Shown: positions 1 through 5,368, numbered from the stretch's first letter. The stretch is DNA of 7,208 bases from Cyanobacteria bacterium UBA947 (GCA_002293275.1 DBCX01000049.1:6072-13279); one strand, 5' to 3'. Notes: a model not told the origin generated them from the sequence alone. Translations and numbers: made by a program.

Positions 1-150
1 AAAACCCGCCGCAAGCCGCAGGTATTGCCGGTTCAGCGCATCGTATTTTTCGTCGTTTGACGCAGCCGGTGCACCTTCAACCGGGTCATTTGCCCCTTCG
101 TTTACACCCATGTCAGGGTCAAACGGGTTGTCGTGTTTCTTTTTACTCAT
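1..150 (-). CDS. grpE: GrpE nucleotide exchange factor, N-terminal part (runs off the left edge)
   Basis: Fifty codons read leftwards from an ATG at 148-150 to the window edge with no stop. The N-terminal 30 or so residues are acidic and disordered (MSKKKHDNPFDPDMGVNEG), then comes EKYDALNRQYLRLAAGF. This matches the start of the long GrpE helix, whose family signature at this point is a Y-x-x-L-x-x-x-Y-L-R-L-x-A-D-F pattern leading into FDNFRKR; the latter lies outside the window. GrpE is the cytosolic nucleotide exchange factor for DnaK. An AAGGAG Shine-Dalgarno sequence lies 6 nt before the ATG and a promoter lies just upstream. The gene follows two WYL regulator genes on the same strand, not hrcA. 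Only the N-terminus is visible, so the call rests mainly on about 17 residues; another coiled-coil protein is possible but less likely. Confidence 0.72.
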   Translation of the reverse strand, partial: MSKKKHDNPFDPDMGVNEGANDPVEGAPAASNDEKYDALNRQYLRLAAGF

Positions 151-154
151 GCAA

Positions 155-199
155 ATCTCCTTAATGTATATTATAACATTAAAAAAGAGCGCCCGACAA
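155..199 (-). promoter_or_regulatory. Promoter and ribosome binding site of grpE
   Basis: On the minus strand a TTGTCG -35 box (194-199) and a perfect TATAAT -10 box (170-175) are separated by 18 nt. The predicted start of transcription, near 163, gives a leader of only about 12 nt that contains the AAGGAG ribosome binding site (157-162). The -10 box sits in an interrupted palindrome at 163-180 (arms AATGT and ACATT). No CIRCE-like element is present. grpE can therefore be transcribed on its own, although no terminator separates it from the WYL genes. Confidence 0.6.
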
Positions 200-217
200 A
201 AATTTATTATTTATTAA

Positions 218-1105
218 TTATTCCTCTTCGTACTGCCTGATTGCCTTATCCAGCATAGCAATCATCCGTTCGCGCACAAATCTTGGCGAGATAACCTCGC
301 ACAGCACATCGTATCGCATCAGGCGTTTGAGCAGCACGTCAAAATCCTCGCCGCGATTGATTACAATAAGGTTGCCGTCATCATCGTGTCCGTTTGAGAC
401 CTCGCCTTCTTTGAGCCGGTAGGACTTTATCAGCGGCCCTTTTACCTTGAAGATAACCGTTGTGGCGAGCTTTTGCTGGGCGTAGGCTGAGACCGGCAGC
501 TGCTCAATATCTTTGATGGCTTTGAGCGGAACCTCAACTATCCGGTTTTGATAAAACACCCTAAATCCTACTTTGTGCTTATAAAACTTCAACTCCACAG
601 GCACGCAAAACATCAGCCGTTTCTCATTGTTGTCGTTGTCTGTGTAGGTAATATTTAATTTGAAACCGTCATCGCAGTACTGCATGTACTTTTTCAGCTG
701 CTCGTTCAATTCCATATCAAACAGGTCGGAGATTGTTTTTGTTTCTTCGCCGTAATGGAATTCCAGCGTTTTAAAGAAGTCCTCAAAGCGCTTTTTGGAT
801 TTGCCTTCGGGCATAATATCCATGGCGGACTTAAACAGGCTGATAGCCTTGGCATCGTCTGCGGTGAGCTCTATCTTGTAGGGTGAGTGCAGCAGGTAAT
901 AATGGTTTTTGCGTTTTTCAATCCCGACACCGAGAATTTTCAGTGTATTGAGGTATTTGTGCAGCGTCACCTGCGCGTTGGCCTCATCTTTGCAGAACTC
1001 TTTGAACAGGTCAACAACTTCGGTGTAATGAGGTGCCCGGCCGCTTGTCAAAAGCTGCAGGAACCGAAACATCAATATGCAAGAATCGTTTTGTTTTTTA
1101 CTCAT
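218..1105 (-). CDS. WYL-domain transcriptional regulator (second gene of a tandem pair)
   Basis: A 295-residue protein with the three-part layout of WYL regulators. Residues 1-70 form a winged-helix-like N-terminus (FRFLQLLTSGRAPHYTEVV, then VTLHKYLNTLKILGVGIEKR), residues 75-125 a helical linker, and residues 145-210 a WYL-like beta domain (LNITYTDNDNNEKR, then FYKHKVGFRVFYQNRIVEV). Residues 215-295 form a WCX-type C-terminus with LLKRLMRYDVLCEVISPRFV and a terminal helix ending YEEE. The literal W-Y-L triad is not conserved. Such proteins usually regulate transcription in response to a nucleic acid or other ligand bound by the WYL fold. The start overlaps the end of the upstream WYL gene by 8 nt, with GAGG 7 nt before the ATG, which suggests translational coupling and perhaps a heterodimer of PafB/PafC type. 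The target genes are unknown. Confidence 0.82.
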   Translation of the reverse strand: MSKKQNDSCILMFRFLQLLTSGRAPHYTEVVDLFKEFCKDEANAQVTLHKYLNTLKILGVGIEKRKNHYYLLHSPYKIELTADDAKAISLFKSAMDIMPEGKSKKRFEDFFKTLEFHYGEETKTISDLFDMELNEQLKKYMQYCDDGFKLNITYTDNDNNEKRLMFCVPVELKFYKHKVGFRVFYQNRIVEVPLKAIKDIEQLPVSAYAQQKLATTVIFKVKGPLIKSYRLKEGEVSNGHDDDGNLIVINRGEDFDVLLKRLMRYDVLCEVISPRFVRERMIAMLDKAIRQYEEE

Positions 1106-2033
1106 ATTGCTGCCTCATTTGTTTAAGTTTTTTGACAAATTCAGCCTTAAACTCTTGCGGGTACAGAACCTTGCAATCCCCGCCCATAGCGAGCAGCCGC
1201 TGGGTTATATCAAATGTGTTTGACGATGTGATTTCAAGCAGTGTTTTGCCGTTTTCGGTGTTCAAAATCTTGACGCATCCGTCGGGTTCGGGGATATCGC
1301 TGCCCGTTAACTCAAGCCCGACGGTAATCTCCTCCAGATTGCCGGCGATTGCTTTTGGCTTGACGGAGGCGATTTTTATGATCCGGTTGACCAAAAAGCA
1401 GCCGTAATTTTGGTGTTCAATAGATGTGCCGTAGATATAGAACATGTTGTTTGTGTACTCAACGCGCTGCGCGATAAGCTCAACCAGAATCTGGCCCGAG
1501 TGCGGCGAGTTGTACTCAATAATAATTTGGTTTTGGGCTTCGGCGTGGTCTGTCAGCTCGGTCAAAAGGTCAGGGTCAATACCTTTCAGCACGGACTTTT
1601 TCTCCATGATTTCGGCGGCGTTTTCGCAGTCAATATGCTTGATTATTTTGCGCAGAAACTTCTCCACAATAATCAGCTCGTGCACCGACAGCACCTTTGA
1701 AAGATGTTTGTAAGTCTTCATCAAATCATTAAACTGGTCTTCTGACACCTTCATTTTGAACGGTGTTTTTGCTATTGAGAATTTCGTAACCTTGTTCTCG
1801 CGTGTTTTGACAATCTGGCAGCCAATTTTTTCAAGCGAGTACATATAGATACGAACCGCATCGGATGAGAGTTTTTCCTGCTTTTTCAAATACGGGTGGT
1901 TGATGATATACTCGCGCATCTCATCAATAGACTTTGGCGATTCCACAAGAAAAGAGAACAGCAAAAGCGACTTGAACGCCGTAAAAGACATCAAGTTATA
2001 AGTAATCTTTTTACTCCTTGCAAATTCTTTCAT
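1098..2033 (-). CDS. WYL-domain transcriptional regulator (first gene of a tandem pair)
   Basis: A protein of 311 residues if started at the ATG at 2031-2033 (MKEFARSKK). An in-frame ATG at 2075 would add 14 residues, but the TATAAT box at 2040-2045 falls inside that extension, so I prefer the shorter form. The N-terminus (FKSLLLFSFLVESPKSIDEM, then SSDAVRIYMYSLEKIGCQIV) looks like a winged helix. The middle (QIIIEYNSPHSGQILVELIA, then NNMFYIYGTS) matches the WYL beta fold with a degenerate triad. The end (FDITQRLLAMGGDCKVLYPQ) is WCX-like. It shares this architecture with the downstream gene, though the sequences have diverged, so the pair probably arose by an old duplication. No Shine-Dalgarno sequence precedes the chosen ATG; an AAGGAG occurs inside codons 5-7. 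Confidence 0.8.
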   Translation of the reverse strand: MKEFARSKKITYNLMSFTAFKSLLLFSFLVESPKSIDEMREYIINHPYLKKQEKLSSDAVRIYMYSLEKIGCQIVKTRENKVTKFSIAKTPFKMKVSEDQFNDLMKTYKHLSKVLSVHELIIVEKFLRKIIKHIDCENAAEIMEKKSVLKGIDPDLLTELTDHAEAQNQIIIEYNSPHSGQILVELIAQRVEYTNNMFYIYGTSIEHQNYGCFLVNRIIKIASVKPKAIAGNLEEITVGLELTGSDIPEPDGCVKILNTENGKTLLEITSSNTFDITQRLLAMGGDCKVLYPQEFKAEFVKKLKQMRQQYE

Positions 2034-2067
2034 GTATACATTATACAACAAAGCATGCCAGAGGCAA
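2034..2067 (-). promoter_or_regulatory. Promoter and possible operator of the WYL pair
   Basis: On the minus strand a TTGCCT -35-like box (2062-2067) and a perfect TATAAT -10 box (2040-2045) are 16 nt apart. Only 6 nt separate the -10 box from the ATG, so transcription should begin at or next to the start codon, giving a leaderless mRNA. The -10 box is embedded in a 13-bp inverted repeat (arms GTATA and TATAC, 2034-2046) that could be an operator, perhaps for autoregulation. Confidence 0.5.
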
Positions 2068-2206
2068 GAATACATTATTTTGTCAAGAAAAAAACCGCAA
2101 AAGCGTTACGTAATTTCATTAAGTTAACTTCATTAAAATTGTAAACACGAATTTTTTCTTGAAGTCATGGCGGTCATGGTCAATTGTAAATCTTTTGCCG
2201 GATTTC
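2068..2206. other. Divergent intergenic region with short repeats and palindromes
   Basis: AT-rich sequence between the divergent WYL and kinase genes. It contains the palindrome TTACGTAA (2106-2113) and two direct copies of TTCATTAA (2115-2122 and 2129-2136) flanking the palindrome AAGTTAACTT (2121-2130). A short direct repeat around TCATGG lies at about 2165-2179. These could be regulator sites. A 22-codon reading frame starting at 2167 has no ribosome binding site, and I do not call it a gene. Confidence 0.35.
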
Positions 2207-2341
2207 TTTACTTGCTTGTCATGCCGCGTTCATAATAGGATGATTTTGGAGGTGATGGCGCAGATTAGGGATTAGGGTCCAGGGAAAAAAGAAAAAGAAA
2301 CAGAGAATAAGGTTTTTAACCCTCTTATTCTCTGTTTTTTT
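2207..2341 (+). ncRNA. Possible small RNA or attenuated leader upstream of the kinase gene
   Basis: A possible plus-strand promoter (TTTACT at 2207-2212, 18-nt gap, CATAAT at 2231-2236) is followed by a strong intrinsic terminator at 2298-2341. Transcription from about 2243 would make an RNA of roughly 95-100 nt carrying GGAGGTG, two copies of ATTAGGG and a purine-rich run before the terminator hairpin. No upstream plus-strand gene exists for this terminator to serve. The alternatives are a conditional leader of the kinase gene, a relic of a lost gene, or insulation of the divergent regulators. The promoter boxes are only fair and no RNA family is recognised. Confidence 0.3.
2298..2341 (+). 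terminator. Strong intrinsic terminator in the divergent intergenic region
   Basis: CAGAGAATAAG (2301-2311) pairs perfectly with CTTATTCTCTG (2324-2334), extended outward by AAA/TTT and followed by seven T. An inner GGTT/AACC pairing (2311-2314 and 2318-2321) is an alternative for the loop. Read on the minus strand the stem is followed by a broken T-rich run, so it may also work in that direction. It lies just upstream of the histidine kinase gene and ends no recognised gene. Confidence 0.8.
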
Positions 2342-2351
2342 AACGGAAAAA

Positions 2352-2369
2352 TATGATATACTTATTGTT
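2352..2369 (+). promoter_or_regulatory. Likely -10 region of the histidine kinase gene
   Basis: TATGAT (2352-2357) and TATACT (2357-2362) overlap just upstream of the ATG at 2370. Use of TATACT would start transcription at about the start codon; use of TATGAT would leave a leader of only a few nt. No Shine-Dalgarno sequence is present. The -35 region falls within the end of the terminator stem and its T-run and matches the consensus poorly. Confidence 0.4.
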
Positions 2370-3821
2370 ATGGACAAGTTTGCTTTTTTTGCCAGATTAA
2401 CGGATGCGGTTGTTGTAACAGATGACAAGTATGATATCGTTTACAAAAACAACATATTTAATCGCAGTTTTGAGGATTTTGTTGATTTAAAACGGTTTTC
2501 GCACCGGTTGAGTTTTGAGCTTTGCCCGCTGGACAGTGAGAACCCGCAGAGCTGGTCGCCGATTTATCACGCACTGCAATCAAAGGAGGACTTTTTTGCG
2601 CGTGTGATGCTGGAAGATCCGCTCAAATACTACGATTTGTCCGCGGTAAAACTCAACAACCAAACCGCGCTTATTTTTCACGAGGTGACAAGCGCTGTTT
2701 TATCGGAAAACCTGAAAGAGGAGAACGAGCAAATCCGGCGCGATTACGACAAACTTGTCAAGGAGAACGACGATTTGCAAAAGATTCGCCAAAAGGCGCA
2801 ATCTCAGGCGATTCGGATTGCGCTTGTAAATAATATTTCAAACATTATCCAGGAATCAATGGACGCGTCCGAGATTTTGAACTCGGCGTTGAAGGAGCTG
2901 TCAACAATGCTCGGTGCGTACAAAAGTTATTGGAGCCCGGATGCTGTGGAGCCAAAAATCAGCGTCAGCAACTGTTTTGTGGAAGATATCGGGCAGACGG
3001 TGATGAAGGTGGCGGTGCCGGTGCACGACAGCGGCGCACTCGTGTTCTTGATTCGCCAAAAGCGCGAATTGGTTGAAGAGATAGAGGTTTTAGAGGCCGT
3101 GAGCGCTCAGCTGGCGGTCGCGCTGTCGCGCGCGCAGCTTCAGCTGCAGCTGATAAACTCGGAGAAAATGGCGTCGCTTGGCCAGCTTGTTGCGGGTGTT
3201 GCGCACGAAATCAACACCCCGCTTGCGTCCATCAAATCCAACAACGAAATCGCCCGTAAGCTGCTTGCCCAAAACGATACCAAACTTTTGAGCCAGATGA
3301 ACGAACTTGATTTTGAGGCGATAAACAGGATTAATAATATTGTCACGTCGCTGAAAAAGTTTGTGCGGCTTGACGAGGCGCAGCTGCAGGAGGCGGATTT
3401 GAACAGTGAGCTGGACTTGACGCTGGAGCTTATCCGGCATGAGACAAAAAATCGGATTGAGGTGGTGAAAGATTACGGTAAAATCCCCGCGATAAAATGT
3501 TTTCCGAATATGCTCAATCAGGTTTTCACAAATATATTAATAAACGCGGCGCAATCTATTGAAAACAAGGGCAAGGTGACGATTTGTACGCGCACGGCGG
3601 GCGAAAATATAGCGATTTCAATAAAAGATACGGGCTCAGGTATTGACAAATCAAGCCTGGACAAGATTTTTGACGCAGGTTTTACCACAAAGGGCGTTGG
3701 GGTAGGCACAGGGCTGGGTTTGGCTATTTGTAAAAAAATTGTTGATAAACATAAAGGTAATATAACTGTCAAAAGCGAGCCCGGAAACGGCAGTGAATTC
3801 ACTGTTTTGCTGCCTTTGTAA
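2370..3821 (+). CDS. Cytosolic PAS/GAF-type sensor histidine kinase (orphan)
   Basis: A 483-residue two-component sensor kinase without a membrane segment. Residues 5-110 look like a PAS sensor (FARLTDAVVVTDDKYDIVYK, ending LIFHEVTSAV), residues 112-145 form a charged coiled coil, and residues 150-255 resemble a divergent GAF domain. The HisKA helix follows with the H-box MASLGQLVAGVAHEINTPLA, where H279 is the predicted phosphorylation site. The HATPase domain has the N-box (NQVFTNILINAAQSI, near 383-397), G1 (DTGSGID, 420-426), an F-box-like stretch (IFDAGFTT) and G2 (GVGTGLGLAI, 444-453), and ends GSEFTVLLPL. All catalytic motifs are intact. No response regulator gene is adjacent, so the partner and the signal are unknown. 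The N-terminus fits a PAS domain beginning at this ATG, which supports the start despite the missing ribosome binding site. It is transcribed divergently from the WYL pair. Confidence 0.92.
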   Translation: MDKFAFFARLTDAVVVTDDKYDIVYKNNIFNRSFEDFVDLKRFSHRLSFELCPLDSENPQSWSPIYHALQSKEDFFARVMLEDPLKYYDLSAVKLNNQTALIFHEVTSAVLSENLKEENEQIRRDYDKLVKENDDLQKIRQKAQSQAIRIALVNNISNIIQESMDASEILNSALKELSTMLGAYKSYWSPDAVEPKISVSNCFVEDIGQTVMKVAVPVHDSGALVFLIRQKRELVEEIEVLEAVSAQLAVALSRAQLQLQLINSEKMASLGQLVAGVAHEINTPLASIKSNNEIARKLLAQNDTKLLSQMNELDFEAINRINNIVTSLKKFVRLDEAQLQEADLNSELDLTLELIRHETKNRIEVVKDYGKIPAIKCFPNMLNQVFTNILINAAQSIENKGKVTICTRTAGENIAISIKDTGSGIDKSSLDKIFDAGFTTKGVGVGTGLGLAICKKIVDKHKGNITVKSEPGNGSEFTVLLPL

Positions 3822-3851
3822 ACTTTCTTTAAAAATTTGCCAACCTAACTA

Positions 3852-3880
3852 TTGAAGTTATCTGAAAAATAGTGTATAAT
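3852..3880 (+). promoter_or_regulatory. Promoter of the HEAT-repeat gene
   Basis: TTGAAG (3852-3857) and a perfect TATAAT (3875-3880) are separated by 17 nt. Transcription should begin near 3887, about 165 nt before the HEAT-repeat start codon. No terminator hairpin is visible between the end of the kinase gene (3821) and this promoter, so kinase transcripts may read through into the HEAT gene. Confidence 0.7.
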
Positions 3881-3886
3881 AAAAAG

Positions 3887-4050
3887 TGTAAGGAATACAA
3901 TAAATCTTCGGTTAAGGCTGCTGCATAAATAAAAGGTCACCGGTGTGGTTTAAAGAAAACTTTACAAAGCGAAACAATTTAGCAATAATCCGGAAGAAAA
4001 AAACTTTATAAAAATGTAGTGTGTAAGAAAATTGTAGTGGAGAAATTTAG
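3887..4050 (+). promoter_or_regulatory. Long 5' leader of the HEAT-repeat gene
   Basis: An untranslated leader of about 165 nt with no small reading frame I can support. It contains the palindrome CACCGGTG (3938-3945), a short hairpin with a 5-bp stem and AAAA loop (3951-3964), and a weak long-range pairing between TCTTCGG (3905-3911) and CCGGAAGA (3990-3997). The motif TGTAGTG occurs twice, 18 nt apart (4015-4021 and 4033-4039), the second copy leading into the GGAG ribosome binding site at 4039-4042. I recognise no riboswitch class. Confidence 0.4.
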
Positions 4051-4896
4051 ATGACAATTAGTGTGACAGGTAAAAAGAAACAGGTTAAGAAAAGCTTTGA
4101 GGAGCTGCTGGCGGATTTACGCGTAAGCAATTCCGAGAAGGTGCGTTACAATGCGGCGCGCGTTTTGGGCGAGATGGGCGATTCCAAAGCTGTTGAGCCG
4201 TTGATTGACGTTTTAAAGAACGACAAGAACGGGTCGGTGCGCTTGTATGCGGCTCGTGCGCTGGGTGAACTCGGCGATTGCGCGGCGACGGTGCATTTGA
4301 TTGAATCGCTGCGTGAGGACAGAAACGTTGATGTCCGCGTCAGAGCGGCACGTGCGCTTGGCCGTTTGGGCGGTGCGATTGTTGTTGAGCCGCTTGTTGA
4401 AGCGTTGAATGACGAAAACCCGCAGGTTTGCATCACCGCAACCGACGCGCTGATTGAGATTGGCGATGTTGCGACAGATGCGCTTATGGAATCGCTTGAC
4501 CATACAAAAGTCAATGTGCGATGCGATGCAACGCGCGCGCTTGGCGAAATCGGCAACAAAAAAGCCGTTGACAAAGTGATTAATATGCTTGGCGACGAAT
4601 GGGTGAACGTGCGGATTTACGCGGTTACATCGCTTGGCAAACTTGGCGAGCAAAAGGCTGTTCCGTCGTTGATTGAAGTTATGCAAAAACGCGACGAGAA
4701 CGAATTGGTTCGTGCGGGTGCCGCAGCTGCGCTGGGTGTGCTGCGTGACCAGCGTGCGTTGATGCCGCTGCGTGAGCTCATTATGGAAGCTGAGGAACTC
4801 GGTGAACTTGAAGACACCGCGCTAAAATCGTTCAAAAAGATTATGGCGGCAAACTGGCAGTCAATCCCGGGCGGTAAAAAACCCGCGATGGCGTAG
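4051..4896 (+). CDS. HEAT-repeat (PBS-lyase-type) protein
   Basis: A 281-residue protein built almost wholly of tandem helical repeats of about 31 residues between residues 25 and 235. The recurring signature is VRYNAARVLGEMGDSKAVEP followed by L-I-x-x-L, as in VRLYAARALGELGD, VRVRAARALGRLGG, VRCDATRALGEIGN and VRIYAVTSLGKLGE. I count six or seven repeats; the one near 125-150 (VCITATDALIEIGD) is more divergent. This is the HEAT/PBS-lyase fold, generally a protein-binding scaffold. Resemblance to the phycobilin lyases CpcE/CpcF is at fold level only, and no phycobilisome gene is nearby. There is a basic N-terminal extension (GKKKQVKKS) and no signal peptide. The start has GGAG 8 nt upstream. 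It has its own promoter and terminator, so it is probably a single-gene unit. Its partner is unknown. Confidence 0.88.
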   Translation: MTISVTGKKKQVKKSFEELLADLRVSNSEKVRYNAARVLGEMGDSKAVEPLIDVLKNDKNGSVRLYAARALGELGDCAATVHLIESLREDRNVDVRVRAARALGRLGGAIVVEPLVEALNDENPQVCITATDALIEIGDVATDALMESLDHTKVNVRCDATRALGEIGNKKAVDKVINMLGDEWVNVRIYAVTSLGKLGEQKAVPSLIEVMQKRDENELVRAGAAAALGVLRDQRALMPLRELIMEAEELGELEDTALKSFKKIMAANWQSIPGGKKPAMA

Positions 4897-4897
4897 C

Positions 4898-4911
4898 GAT
4901 TGCCGGCAATC
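4898..4911. repeat. 14-bp perfect palindrome after the HEAT gene
   Basis: GATTGCCGGCAATC is identical on both strands and begins one base after the stop codon of the HEAT gene. It has no T-run and so is not the terminator, which follows 15 nt later. It could be a protein-binding site, a dispersed palindrome of the genome, or chance. Confidence 0.45.
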
Positions 4912-4920
4912 ACAGTAATA

Positions 4921-4947
4921 AAAAAAGACCGCCTCGGCGGTCTTTTT
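4921..4947. terminator. Bidirectional intrinsic terminator (HEAT gene / small 57-aa gene)
   Basis: GACCGCC (4927-4933) pairs with GGCGGTC (4936-4942), flanked by six A on the left and five T on the right. The GC-rich stem with tails on both sides should end the plus-strand HEAT transcript. It should also end the convergent minus-strand transcript of the 57-residue gene. Confidence 0.9.
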
Positions 4948-4953
4948 ATTTCC

Positions 4954-5007
4954 TATTTTCCTTATTTTCTAACGTTTCCTTTTATTTTCCTTATTGATTT
5001 TCTAACG
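4954..5007. repeat. Imperfect tandem repeat, T-rich
   Basis: TATTTTCCTTATTTTCTAACG (4954-4974) recurs at 4983-5007 with a 4-nt insertion before TTTTCTAACG. The repeats lie between the terminator and the stop codon of the 57-aa gene, in the 3' untranslated part of that gene's transcript, where they read as A-rich. The origin is probably a local duplication or slippage. Confidence 0.6.
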
Positions 5008-5008
5008 A

Positions 5009-5182
5009 TTATGCGATGAAGTTTGTTCCGAATCTGCTTGCGCCGTGGAAGAAAGACTGCTGCATCATCCCGACAAGTGTCTTTTTGACGACGAACTTTT
5101 TGTTGAGGTTAACCTCGCTCAACGCCTGCGCTGATTGTTTGTATTTTTCTGCTGCATCACAAAATAGTAGCTGACTTGCCAT
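5009..5182 (-). CDS. Small hypothetical protein, 57 residues
   Basis: The minus strand from the ATG at 5180-5182 reads 57 codons to TAA at 5009-5011. A GAGG ribosome binding site lies 8 nt before the start, and a bidirectional terminator lies downstream. The protein begins MASQLLFCDAAEKYKQSAQA, continues with a basic middle (LNKKFVVKKTLVGMMQQ) and ends SFFHGASRFGTNFIA. It has one cysteine (C8) and no signal peptide or clear membrane segment. The first half could be helical, and the tail is rich in aromatic and small residues. I do not recognise the family. The ribosome binding site, the terminator and the lack of any competing gene here argue that it is real. It is divergent from the Q/A/P/E-rich protein gene. 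A function cannot be assigned. Confidence 0.7.
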   Translation of the reverse strand: MASQLLFCDAAEKYKQSAQALSEVNLNKKFVVKKTLVGMMQQSFFHGASRFGTNFIA

Positions 5183-5218
5183 ATCTTTATCCTCTCTTCG
5201 TTTTTAAATCTCTCTTAT

Positions 5219-5230
5219 GTTTATATAAAC
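5219..5230. promoter_or_regulatory. 12-bp palindrome between divergent genes, possible operator
   Basis: GTTTATATAAAC is a perfect palindrome 37 nt upstream of the 57-aa start. A related half (GTTTATATACTT, 5266-5277) overlaps the -10 box of the divergent plus-strand promoter. The two copies could be sites for one regulator of both genes, although AT-rich palindromes arise easily by chance. Confidence 0.35.
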
Positions 5231-5248
5231 AAATTTTCCCAAAATTTA

Positions 5249-5276
5249 TTGACTTTTTATATTCAGTTTATATACT
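5249..5276 (+). promoter_or_regulatory. Promoter of the Q/A/P/E-rich protein gene
   Basis: TTGACT (5249-5254) and TATACT (5271-5276) are separated by 16 nt, each five of six matches to the consensus. Transcription would start near 5283, giving a leader of about 86 nt that ends in the AGGAG ribosome binding site (5356-5360). A second TATTAT at 5325-5330 lacks a good -35 box. Confidence 0.65.
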
Positions 5277-5368
5277 TTTTGTTACATTACTTTACAAAAT
5301 TAAAGAATCATGGACCAAGTGTCGTATTATAGAGGGTATTAGAGTAATTTAAATCAGGAGAACAAATT

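Noticed and set aside
181..217. Terminator between the second WYL gene and grpE
   Set aside because: On the minus strand a GC-rich run precedes six T, but no stem can be paired, so I do not call a terminator.
2167..2235. 22-codon open reading frame MAVMVNCKSF... in the divergent intergenic region
   Set aside because: It has no ribosome binding site or matching promoter, and its codons look like random sequence.
2261..2284. Telomere-like TTAGGG repeats
   Set aside because: Only two copies occur and the flanks are ordinary bacterial genes with Shine-Dalgarno sequences and intrinsic terminators, so there is no case for a chromosome end or eukaryotic DNA.
2219..2428. 69-codon minus-strand frame overlapping the kinase start
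   Set aside because: It reads through the terminator hairpin, giving a run of phenylalanines, and overlaps a well supported gene.
4146..4686. Long minus-strand frames opposite the HEAT-repeat gene
   Set aside because: They are antisense shadows of the repeats and of GC-biased codons; no ribosome binding site or recognisable protein is seen.
4051..4896. Phycobilisome lyase CpcE/CpcF
   Set aside because: The similarity is that of the generic HEAT/PBS-lyase repeat, and no phycobiliprotein or pigment gene is nearby.
4954..5007. Possible CRISPR or integration site
   Set aside because: There are only two imperfect T-rich units with an 8-nt gap, no spacer-sized intervals, and no cas, integrase or tRNA gene.
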